Positions 31,648 to 41,774 of a DNA stretch of 64,000 bases are shown here, one piece after another. The notes under the pieces were generated by a model, which did no database searches, was not told the origin of the DNA, and worked only from the letters and a program-made list of their open reading frames with translations. The DNA is taken from contig JAADJZ010000003.1 of the NCBI GenBank assembly GCA_011032825.1, positions 1,736,001 through 1,800,000 of the forward strand, given 5' to 3'. How positions within the stretch are numbered: position 1 is the first letter of the stretch; each line of letters begins with the position of its first letter. The position numbers and the translations under genes were made by a program. Source of the DNA: Massariosphaeria phaeospora (Eukaryota > Ascomycota > Dothideomycetes > Pleosporales).

Positions 31648-32599
31648 ATTTTGGGCTATATAGCTGTTGCTCTGATATGGTTTAGAGACACGGTTAGTCT
31701 GGGTGAGGTCGGTGGATAGAAGTTCCTAGAACTTTATACTCGGAGCAGTTTTGAAAGGTTGCCAGAGAGACGCTACTCAGCCTACATCTGCCAATAAAAG
31801 GTTGCACTGTGGGGCGAATAGAGCTAGGCACCAACGACGGTTGTTACGTTTGTGCCGCATTGTATGATGGAAGACAGTGAAAGTGTTCGCTTGAAGTCTT
31901 CCCTGCTGCAGAACCGCCCATCATGCATACGCACCGAGGCGACTACCAACATACATGCATAACACTATCAATCAGATAAGATCGTCGGCGAGCAAGTAGC
32001 ACGTTCCCGAGGTCAAAGGAGGAGATGACGGTAATTAGATGGAGAGGGTGCTGTGAGCTGGTGAGAGTGATGTAGTCTCTTATCGATAAGCACTCGGGTC
32101 CCGCATACGTAGTAGTGTATATCACAGGCCCGCCCTAGCATAATTCGTTTCCAACGCGCACCTACCTACTATAAGCCTGCCCTCTTCTCTCTACCTCTAT
32201 TTAGACATTACCTAGTATAGTAGATACAATAGGGCTTTGTAAAGACAAAGGTATACTATCTGTCTGTTGCTAAAATCTCCTAGGCTGTCGAGAGAATCGT
32301 CTAAAGTTAGAAACTCCAGCACAATTTGGTTCCAACCAGATTGTAGTGGGAGAGAGAATGGAAAGCTGACGAAGTATAACCTGCGGGGCAGTGATAATTT
32401 ATTTATAACCGTTGACTACGATAATCGCCGCACATGAACTATGCCATGTCCATCAAATTTTTAGGAGCTTGCCAATAGCATCGAGGACCTAGTTTCGGAA
32501 CACCCTCCATTTCCTATGTCGCCTCCTCATCATCCTGGCAGCACGCCCAACAGCCCTACGTTTTCATTAGTACCGATCCTCTGAGAGCTTCGTCTCAGA
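31648..32599. other. Intergenic; third copy of a dispersed repeat
   Basis: No supported gene. Contains the repeat at 32142-32302 and otherwise unremarkable DNA between two minus-strand genes. Confidence 0.4.
32142..32302. repeat. Dispersed repeat, third copy (related to 1311 and 22283)
   Basis: AATTCGTTTCCAACGCG at 32142 matches 22283. AGACATTACCTAGTATAG at 32213 starts the conserved end shared with 1311-1349 and 22338-22374. Similarity ends near GAGAATCGTC at ~32302. No right-hand inverted end was found. Confidence 0.65.
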
Positions 32600-32839
32600 T
32601 TATCTCCTTACGTTGAGGTCCGCAGTGTGCTATCCACGCGTTAGTTTACTTGTTAAGTAAGTAACGATAGATTAAACACTTACCCAACCATCTTCACATT
32701 GTAGCGATTCATCGGCACAGATCTTGGAGCATAGCTGCGGTTTCGAGGAAGGTAGCGTGGCGGGAATGTCTGGGGAGCACGGTGCTGGCATTGCTGAGAC
32801 AAGTGCTGCGAGCGCAATGATAGCGAAGAAAGATCTCAT
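32600..32839 (-). CDS. Small cysteine-rich secreted protein, two exons
   Basis: Exons are complement(32684-32839) and complement(32600-32629), with a 54 bp intron (GTAAGT ... ATAG with a CTAAC branch site). The product has 61 residues. Residues 1-16 form a signal peptide (MRSFFAIIALAALVSA, cleavage probably near MPAP). The short mature chain has four cysteines (positions 21, 37, 41 and 48; spacing 15-3-6), enough for two disulfides. Small size, secretion and even cysteine number are the usual traits of apoplastic effector-like fungal proteins. No family is recognised and no target can be named. The nine-residue second exon is inferred; without it the frame stops three codons into the intron. 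Confidence 0.5.
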
Positions 32840-33249
32840 CGTGTTGGAAGGGGTTATGCTTCGGAGTGTAGACACTGTGATAAGTAGGAGAGAGTATGTG
32901 TACGGGCAAGAATTCGAGGTGGGCGTACCACTGATAGATATGTCGAATATATATCCCTTTAGTGTAACCTTGACCATGGTATGACACCAACTTAAACTCC
33001 ATCGCTGGAATGCTATAAAGATTAAGGATACACACGTTCGTTTATTGCCGCAAATGAATACGGCGCCTTGGCCGTTGTTTTCGGGAGGTTTCCGTCCTAT
33101 TAGGGCGCATCAGGCTAAAAAGACTATATACATTACCAAGTCTCGCGCGGCATCCAACTAGGCGGATCGGTAAGCTGTACCGAGCGGGATCAGCGTAAAC
33201 ACAGACAGATGACTTGAGACGAGGAAAAGTTGTAGCTAAGTACAGATAC

Positions 33250-34334
33250 CTAGAATATTGCAACAGCATTTGGAGGACTGGCAACACCACCGGGAACCTA
33301 CAATGCGCATTAGCTCCAGTTTCCAAAGCAGACCCTCTGAGTTCACTCACCTTCAAAGGCATGCTACTGACGAAGCACGTCCATCTACCCAAGCCTTCGC
33401 ACACATTGCACAATTTCTCCAAATCCCACATCTCGCCAATCATAACACCCCAGCCCGCCAAACACCACTGGTGCAATAAGCCGCCACCCTGCATCTCTTC
33501 TTCCCATGTCTCACCCTTCCAAAGACCACCTGGCTTATTGTGTTCGCCTACCAATGGCGCCATTTCAAAACTTGGGGCGTCGGATGCTACGGCAACGAAG
33601 CCAGATTCCCATATCCACTGGAGCGTGGCCTTTGAACTCTCTACACCAAGGAACTGAGGCGGGCGGGAACCTATATCTCTGCGTTGCTCGGTATCGAGTT
33701 CATTGTAAGCGGCTGTAAAGCCTGTACGGAGAAGTAAGAGATCGCCTGGGCGAGTTTGAACGCCTGTTTCCTTGAGCATATCCGCCAATGTCTTCGCTGA
33801 GATGGATGTAGCGCTCAACGCATTTGCTTGATGTGTTGATTTCGTCTTGATAAACCTTGGATAATCCAGCACCACACCTCTCGTCGTCACACCACCCGCA
33901 TCCACCACTTTCTCAATGCCGATGACGCCGTCCCCAGCCTCGACGTCTGCCTGGCTCCTTCCTCCATAATACATTCCTGCTTTTTGATACCCATAATGCT
34001 TGAATCCATCCCATTGGCTCGACCCCTGAGTATTGAAAGTCAGGAAGTCGTCATTGACGATACGTTTGCTGCCATTGGGGTGCCGCCGGTTTTCCATTCT
34101 CCAATCGAAGGGCGGGCGGCCAAAGGAAGGAAAGGTAGGCAAGTTGAGAGACCAGTCTAGAGAGACACGTTCGCCCGTTTGAATTTCTTGCGCGGCAGCC
34201 TTGACGGTTGCGGGTGTGAGCATATTGAGCGCACCGAGTTCGTCATTAGGGCCATAAAGACCCCATGCGTTGCCTGCTGGACCATTCTTGTCCAGGGGAA
34301 GTGCTGAGAAAGGAGGTCGGGGTGGTGGCGACAT
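33250..34334 (-). CDS. Cyclase-family (PF04199-type, kynurenine-formamidase-like fold) protein
   Basis: Exons are complement(33351-34334) and complement(33250-33297), giving 343 residues. The 53 bp intron ends ...TTGTAG, and exon 2 restores the family's usual C-terminus (VPGGVASPPNA). The N-terminus GNAWGLYGPNDELGALNML (about 22-40) and the QGSSQWDGFKH block (about 102-112) are typical of the fungal branch. There, the HxGTHxD metal motif of kynurenine formamidase is replaced by a Gln/Asp/His version. RPGDLLLLRTGF and SDAPSFE blocks follow. Members hydrolyse cyclic or amide substrates, but the substrate of this branch is not established to my knowledge. No signal peptide, so probably cytosolic. 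Confidence 0.85.
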
Positions 34335-34720
34335 GACAGGAAGCAGAGTCAGTGAGTAGGGTTATTGGGGAGATCCATGAAGCTGGTCGAGAGTGTAGCT
34401 ACGACTTGAAGATTATGCGCGATGTGGGGTAAGCGGGGTTACTCGCCCTTCTTGATAACCCGGAGCGAAGCCAACGAGCAAAACAGTAGTGCCAAAGTGC
34501 TGCTGTTTTAGATCGATATGATTGCAGAGCCCTCCTATTTCAAATAAGTATAGAAAAGTTTCAGATCACGCCAGAGAAGCTCACCTCGATATGGGTGCCA
34601 TATGCTTATTCAATGCGTCTAGACCGACCGTGCAGGAATCTATATACAAGCAAGTCTCTTCAACCTTTCTCTCTTTCCACCAATGCTCTTACCCTGTTAC
34701 GCGACATTAGCGGCGGATTC
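34335..34720. other. Intergenic between the cyclase-family gene and GYP1
   Basis: 386 bp serving as promoter of the minus-strand cyclase-family gene and the 3' region of GYP1. No other feature seen. Confidence 0.5.
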
Positions 34721-36823
34721 TTAGAAGTTTGGACCCATGCCTACACCACTACCACCTCTCGATCCAGTGTTCTTTAAATGCGCGCTGCTACCTCTAAACA
34801 GGCTTTGCCAGATGAAAGCTTCGCTTAGTAGAAGTTCGATGTCCTTTTCGGTCCACTGTCGCGTAGGCAAGGCTTGCAGGAACATCATTATTTCTTGGAA
34901 GTCCATCTTACGAAGTTGGTCAGACCATTTGACAAGAAAAGCGGCGCAGACGTAGAGGTGGAAGGAGGAAAACCCGTCATCTTCGGCCTAGACAATGTTA
35001 GCATGGGCATTCAAGCAGTGAACTCGAAGCAGAATTCGGAATTACTCGACTCACAAGATAAGTGTCCCACATCCGTATGGTATTCTTGACGGATATCTCT
35101 CGCATCAAAAGACAATTCATCCACCGAAAACTAAACTGGATGAACTCCACGCCCTCATTTTGTAGATGCTTCGCCAAACTATCATCTATCCTGGTAGTCA
35201 GATCTCTGAGACTTGCAACCTGCCGTTGAATTCCAGGTTGCTGTGAGATATAATTGTCTTGAATTCCGTCAAGGAGCTTGGTGAGACACCAAAATGAGTC
35301 GGCTTCAACCGCGTCTAAAACTTGTTTCGGTAGTTGTCCGGGATCCATGCCAAATTCAATATCTGGATCGGATATGTAGGAACCCAGGAAGACTTGCCAG
35401 AACGGAGTGACCAGATCGTTGATGCCTTGGACGTAACCTGACGCCGGATGCCGTATTGCCCATACATACAGTATCCGCTCTAGTGATCTTTGTGTGGCCT
35501 CATAGCTATAAAGCTCGAGATGTGGATTCGTCCGAGGCACATCGATGCTGATCTGGTGCCAGACAGCCTCGTCAAGTCCTCGACCACGTCCACGGTTAGC
35601 AGAGGTTGAAGAGGCGCCTGTCACTCCAGCTGCCGTAGCCCCAGAACTGTTGGTCGTGCCTCGCTCGAAAGCCTGTCGCACACCTTCTAGGTACTCCTTC
35701 CGCTTCCTCTCCAGTGTTGTGACCCTTCTCTCGCTGCTAGTGGGGAGGTAGCCAAGGAGGACTTGCCATGCCATAGCGCGCACTTCTGACGGAATGCCGG
35801 ACCACGCCGAGTCTCGTAATTCGGAAAGTGATATGGTGCTCGTCTGCAGAATGCGCTTAAATTTATTAATTCGCGTTATCCGGGACGCATGCTCTTCGAC
35901 TTCTTTGGTGGAAGCATTGGGTAGTACAAAGGGGTGGGATATCAGGTGTAGAGAGTTTGCTGGGTCTCGAAGGATCTCCTGATACTGCGGCCGCAGTATC
36001 TTTCCGTCCAGCTTCTTCGCAGACGGATAGTTGGGTATGCCCCTCTCTTCAGCGATGTCGCCACTATCGATGGCACGCCACGGCGCAGTCCCAGGCGCAG
36101 ACCCACTAGAGTTTCCGCCGGACTCCTTGCCCTTGTTTGGTCCTTTCCGCCGTCCTTTTTTCCTCCGCATGCTTGCTATACTGGGTAGTCCGAACTCGTC
36201 CTCGTCGTCCTCGACCATGATATCCCCCTCCTCCTCGTCATCGTCATCCCAATCTTGATTCGTGTCCCGGAGAAAGCTTGTATAGGTGCTGCGCAAGGGC
36301 GGCGGGGACGTGGTACTCCCTTTGCGGGACGGCTGTGCGCTGGACTCGCGACTATGGCTGGCGGACGGAGGGGTCCGAGGGCGAGAATTCGGTCCAGATA
36401 CGGTCCTTGGTCAGTCAGTATGCAGAAAAGTCGCCATGTTTGGACGGGAAGGTGGAGTACAGAGAGTCGAGTTTGAGTATGTCGGCGTGTGAATACGATG
36501 CGCCAATGATCTTTTTGGTCTCGTACGGCTTCGAGGTGTTGGACGTAGTCCGCCAGAATGGGGATGCTGAGCTGGTGACAGCCTGTTAGTCGACATACGA
36601 GGGCGTGGGTCAGAGAGCCGCCAAAACGTACGAAGAGCGGTCTATAGCGGGCAAGCGAGGCGTTAGCTACTGTGGGGGAGGGGGAATGACGACGGCGGTT
36701 GCGGAGGTGGAGTGTACGGACCAACCTGTACCATTTCCTGCGTGCAACAGTTAGCAATCAAAGAACATGAGCTCGCCGCACTGTGAACGGGCGTACCTGC
36801 GGCGGCTGCTTCTTGGAGGCCAT
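34721..36823 (-). CDS. GYP1: TBC-domain Rab GTPase-activating protein, Gyp1-type
   Basis: Gyp1 stimulates GTP hydrolysis by Ypt1/Rab1-type GTPases at the Golgi. The TBC domain has the arginine finger in ISIDVPR and the glutamine finger in GYVQG, plus FRWMNCLL and a MWDTYL exon end. The C-terminal exon (34721-34987) carries FHLYVCAAFLVKW and LPTRQWTEKDIE. The main exon is 35055-36405 with an acidic WDDDDEEEGD stretch. Upstream, exon 36461-36582 gives SKPYETKKIIGASYSHADI, then two tiny exons (36726-36737, 36797-36823) bring in an ATG at 36823. All joins keep frame (592 residues). The two microexons and the 36461 donor are inferred and less certain. The TTG at 36296 is not the start. Confidence 0.82.
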
Positions 36824-37280
36824 TGTGGGTGCACTGTGCAGAGCGCTGGAGACGCCCCGCCGCGCTGGAGAGCCCGCCGTGACTGACTTCGGACGGCTAG
36901 CGAACGGGCGCGTTGCAGCTCCGCCGCCAAGGCCGCGGCGCACGACGCTAGCACCGTCGCGGCTAGCGCATCTTCTGGGCTCAGTCTCCTCGTCAGACTC
37001 TGTTGTAGCTTTACTGCCTCCCTCCCTCCCTCCTTCCATCGCCAACCTCGTCCATCGCCTTTCCGCCCGGCCAGTCTCACCACCTCTTCGCTGCGACTCT
37101 GCTTGGCCGGCGACCACCAACCACCGCGGTCAATTCGGACCTTTCGTTCAGTCCGCGCCGTCCTCGAGAGTGTGCCCAGCGCTCACCCGCAGCTCTCGTT
37201 GCGCCTGCAAACGCGTGCCTCGCGAGAAGCACCGCGCGCGCTTCTTCTAGCTGCTTCCAGACCCCGTTACTAATTGCAAA
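36824..37280. promoter_or_regulatory. Divergent promoter between GYP1 and HRP1
   Basis: 457 bp separate the two divergent starts. The half next to HRP1 is C/T-rich on the plus strand (CCTCCCTCCCTCC near 37019), the usual pyrimidine tract of fungal promoters. No TATA box is obvious. Confidence 0.4.
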
Positions 37281-40200
37281 ATGGCTGACGACAATTACGA
37301 CGAGGACATCTTCGACGATCTGTAAGTCCGCCTTGTTTACGCGACCTGCTCGGTCCCGTAAACGCTGCCACAGCTCTAGCCCAAACTGACGTGGTCCTTA
37401 GGTATGATGAGGAGCCTGCCTCGAAGCCCGCGCAACCGGCTCCAGCGGTGAAGGCCGAGGAGCCTGCGCCCGTCAACCCAGAACCCGTCCCTGAATCCGC
37501 ACCCGAAAATATACCTGCTGCTGTCGAGACGACCGCCTTTAAACAAGAGGAGCCAGAGGTCGGCTATGGCGACACGAATATGAGCATGGCTGTCGCAAAA
37601 TTTGACGATGCGCCTATGGAGGACGATAACTATGGCCCTATTAATGTCAAAGAAGATGGGTAAGTTCACTTCGCGTGCTTTTATCTTGTTTTGCTTGTTT
37701 TGTTTGGGCGCGGTCTGGAAACCATCTGGGTGGAGCAATAGCATGGGTGTCGGAGACACGCTTCAGGACAGGGGTTCCACTCGAGGAGTCGTAACGGCGG
37801 GCTGCAAGTTGGCCTTTCGCATTTCCGGAATATCGCACCGACACTTTCGATGTCGCACTTGTCACGCCCGTTTAGCCACGATATGAGATTCATCGTGGTG
37901 AGGATGGGAATCACTGCATTGTCGACCAGATGTGGACAAGGAACCAAGAGGCAGTAGCGTAGGCATTGCTGGGATGGCAAAGATCGCAATCGTTTCATGG
38001 GTCATACCAGGATCACGCCGAACACGAATTTTGAGCAGGTCTGCTATCGCGAAAAGATGCGGGATATTAGACTGGCATGGCGAAGCTCCTCGAGTATACA
38101 GCCTGCAGTGTGGTTTCCGCTTTGTGGGAGCAGAAGCAGAAGTGGATGGCCGACACTACTATAATCAGAACGCCCTACAAACTTCCTGACGCGGAAGGGA
38201 TATCGCAGCTTGTCGTCTAAAGTGGCAGCACCTCATGTCGATATATACCTAGGTACTTCATAGTGCGCACCAGCACGAAAGCTGAGGGTAGTCTATCGAG
38301 ATGTTGGACTCTGTATCAGAAGTCCATACTCGACTCCATAGCAAAACACAGACGATTCAACCGAACCATACTGTGCCTTTGCCGGGGCTACTTGTCCGTC
38401 GAATGGCCTTGATATCGGGCTTCCATCAGAGCCAGCCTACTTTGGACAATATGCTATCTGTAAGGCCATCCGACATAGTTGGATGCGGCGCGTCCAGCCG
38501 CATACCTTCTCGACCTCCCAGTCGCATGCCCTGGCGTATCAAGACGTGGTTGCACAAAGTCAATCGTAAAACCACACGCCACCTTCAATTGCCTCCTTCA
38601 AGATGCAAGACGCCGCACATGTTCAAAGTTCCCTCAGCAAAGACCTCGGTCACAGCCCACACAGGGTGTTTTCTCCATTTGGGCGGAATGGGCGGTACTT
38701 TGCACACAACTCTCGCAAAGGAGCCAGGTATATTCCAGGCAATGGCTGTCGACCTTTGCCTGGCATCGCCCAACTTCTTCCCCGAACAACACCTGTACGA
38801 TCTTGAGAAATCCAGCCGACGACTATGCCGCTATGCGTTCCAGCTTCCGAGAAGTCGACCACCACCATATCCGGGAGGGACAATTTATCGCCTTTTACTT
38901 GACGTCGAGCTGTTGCAGCCCAACTTCACTTAGTATTGGAATTAGCTGAGGCGCCATAATTCAGGCTTCTTGCTAACGTTTTCGTTTTTCATTGCCGTCT
39001 CAAAGCTAAGACTAACATCTGATAGTAAAATGTTCATTGGCGGCCTAAACTGGGAAACTACCGAGCGTAAGCTGCCTCTTCTCTATCATCTTCAACACAC
39101 CATGCGGTTTATACCCGGGATACACGTGGCCTGTTAAATATACATTAGCATCAAGTTAACATGTTTGATCAGAATCTCTCAAAGATTATTTCTCTCAGTT
39201 TGGTGAGGTCAGCGAGTGTACTGTCATGCGGGACAGTGCCACTGGCCGCTCGCGTGGGTTCGGATTCTTGACGTTCAAAGACCCTAAATGCGTCAATACC
39301 GTTATGGTGAAGGAACACTATTTGGATGGCAAGATTGTAAAGGATTTCGACCTCAACATAACTTTCTAGACTAACATGCATCCAGATTGACCCCAAGCGC
39401 GCCATTCCCCGCGAAGAACAAGAACGAACTAGCAAGATCTTTGTTGGTGGTGTCAGCCAGGAAGCCACGGAGCAAGACTTCAAGAACTTCTTCAAACAGT
39501 TTGGCCGAGTCGTTGACGCCACGTTGATGATGGACAAGGATACAGGTAGACCGCGGGGCTTTGGATTCGTGACGTTCGACGGAGATGCTGCTGTTGATGC
39601 CACCCTCGAAGGCCCACTCCAGATCCTTGGCAAGCCAATTGAAGTCAAGCGCGCGCAGCCTCGCGGTAATATGCGAGATGGCGAGGACGACAAGAAATTC
39701 TCAGGACGCGTCGGTAAATTTGCCAGCCGAGACAGTGGCAACGGTGGCGGATACAATGCCAGCCAGCAAAACGAAATGCCACAGACTGGAGGCAACGGCC
39801 AGATGACTCCGGCTATGATGGCGCAGTACTGGCAGCGGATGCAGCAATATTTCCAACAGATGCAGCAACAACTCGTGGCAAATCAGGCACAGGGTCCAGG
39901 CATGCAGGTGGGCGCCATGGGAGGCATGGGCGCCATGGGCGGCATGAACCCAGCCATGATGCAGATGATGGCAGGCATGAACCAAACCGGCAACGGAAGC
40001 CCTAACCCGATGGGTGGTCAGATGAATGCAGCCATGGTCCAGCAGATGCAACAAATACAGCAGCAGCAGGACCCCAGCTACGGAGGTGGAGGAGGAGGGG
40101 GAGGGGGAGGAAACGCCGGTATGATGGGCGGTGCAGCAAGGCCTGGCTTCAGCGCACAAGACCAAATCATCTTCGAGCAGCAGAAGTATGAGCAGCAGCA

Positions 40201-40507
40201 GGCTCGTCGCATGCAACAGCAAGGCGGGTATGGTGGTCAAGGGGGCCCAACCAGCTGGGAGGGTATGTACGATGATATCCCCCAACCAGCCATGCCACCG
40301 ACTGGCCCGACGGGTGGCCGTGGCTTCGGCCATGGCGGAAAGAGCAACCGGAGCCGCCAGGGTTCATCGCAGCCCCCCACTCAGCCTGGCAATGCCCCTA
40401 TCAACGCCCCGACCGGCCCCAAGAATGCAGGCAAGCCCGGCGCCAACTACCGCGGTGGAGGAAGGAACTCGAGCTACCGCCACAACCCGTATGGCAGCCG
40501 CGGCTGA
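37281..40507 (+). CDS. HRP1: Hrp1/Nab4-type hnRNP, cleavage factor IB RNA-binding protein
   Basis: Hrp1 binds the UA-rich efficiency element of pre-mRNA in cleavage/polyadenylation and shuttles with mRNA. Exons are 37281-37321, 37402-37659, 39026-39066, 39173-39336 and 39386-40507, giving 541 residues with all phases agreeing. An acidic N-terminus (DDNYDEDIFDDLYDEE) is followed by two RRMs: RNP2 MFIGGL with RNP1 RGFGFLTF (about 101-155), and RNP2 IFVGGV with RNP1 RGFGFVTF (about 185-240). The C-terminal half is Met/Gln/Gly-rich and prion-like (repeats of MGGMGAM, poly-Gly, QQQ) and ends in RGG-type sequence. Intron 2 is 1366 bp, exceptionally long for this window; the others are 49-106 bp. 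Confidence 0.92.
37660..39025 (+). other. Very long intron 2 of HRP1
   Basis: The donor is GTAAGT at 37660. The branch-like GACTAAC at 39010 and acceptor GATAG at 39025 are clean, and the flanking phases agree exactly across the join (glycine codon split 2+1). A 210-codon frame at 38301-38933 lies inside but has no recognisable domain. The span may hold regulatory RNA or cassette exons. Confidence 0.7.
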
Positions 40508-41774
40508 ACCGTCGCTCGGCTCGTGCCCGGACATGGACTCTCGCTGCCTGGGTAGTCTGTGTAGTCTGTGGTTTGCGGTCGGTCTCCCGAGGACCCCCAT
40601 GGCTCTTACACTTTGTTCGTCTTCTGCACGCGCGGGAGGGATGTTCGTTCCCGTTCTTCGACCCGTGTCTATCTACCGGCTTCTATCTGGCCTCAGTCTT
40701 TTTGGCGTTGATGGCTGTGCTGAAAAAGCCTTCCAAGGTTTCTACAGGGGGAATGGCGGACAGATGATTTTGCGGTGACACGCCCACTAGCGTCTGGTAT
40801 GTGTACAATAGCAATAATGCACCGGCTGTGAATAAGGCGCCGGTTTGAGAACCACAGTACGTGATGGTGTCATGTGTGATGTCCCATGATTGTGAATAAC
40901 AACGTCTTCGCCTAGATTGCTGCGGCATCAATTCATTTGCTTCAAACCTTGGAAGAGCTAGCGGTCAGTTATACACTATGTATTTCGGGCAAGCGAATAC
41001 GAGTTCGGCTTGTCGCTGAGACACTGGTTATCGTGCGCGTGGTGCTTGCTATTCACATCTCTAGCGGCGGGTTGCATCAAAACGTTTCAATTTTCCGGGT
41101 GAGTCAGTGGGCGTGTAGAAAGATTAAAAAGCGGAGCAAGATATTTTAGGAGTGTTCATGAAGAACCTTGGACTAAAGAAGCGAGAAGCAGGTTTTATAG
41201 GAATCATCTTGACGAACCATAGTTCTGAGAGCGAACCACCCACCCAGCTCACGCTGAAAACGGATGAGGCTTCTCGCAGAGCGCGCGAAAAGTTCGAAAC
41301 CATGGTTCTGATATTGTAGCGCGTTCCAAAAACGAGCCAGCCACTCAGGGCACGCTGGAAACAAATCACGCTCATCGGTGGAGCACGCGCAAATCCCTTT
41401 CTCTTAGTTTCGTTGATATATGTATCTTTGGAGTGGTTACCGAGTGTTGGCGGGTCAGGTGATCTTGTACTAGCGGCTGACAAACAAGCCTTGGCACGAC
41501 GCAGCCCGCCGATCTTATAACTCTGGCTTTGTCTCCGCCGCTCCTCCTCCTCTTCACCACACTCACCACCCATCCACGCGACACGAAAAAAAACTGCCAC
41601 AACCACCACCCGCCCACTATCCACCCACCACAGCGACTCAGATATATATCGCCTTCACCACTCACACCGAGCCTGCTCAGCGATCTCTCGACAACACTCA
41701 TACTCTCCACACACGCTGCAACTGCTTCGCTACACGTGCGCTGCGGATTACGGCACGTAAAACAACCTGCAACA
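40508..41774. other. Intergenic between HRP1 and MPE1
   Basis: HRP1 3' region, a dispersed repeat (41167-41370), then a C/A-rich leader for MPE1 (CACCACC and CCACCC runs from 41560). No separate gene is supported. Confidence 0.45.
41167..41370. repeat. Dispersed repeat related to 17568, with a second degenerate unit
   Basis: 41174-41290 matches 17569-17715 (AAAGAAGCGAGAAGYAGGTTTTATA and the CCCACYCAGCTCACGCTGAA region, each interrupted by few changes). 41297-41370 repeats the CCATGGTTCTGA ... CACGCTGGAAAC part again, so a partial tandem duplication followed insertion. Confidence 0.6.

Noticed and set aside
38301..38933. A nested 210-codon gene inside HRP1 intron 2
   Set aside because: No domain, mixed composition, and overlapping equally long frames. 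It can be chance in 1.37 kb of non-coding DNA. Kept only as a note on the intron.
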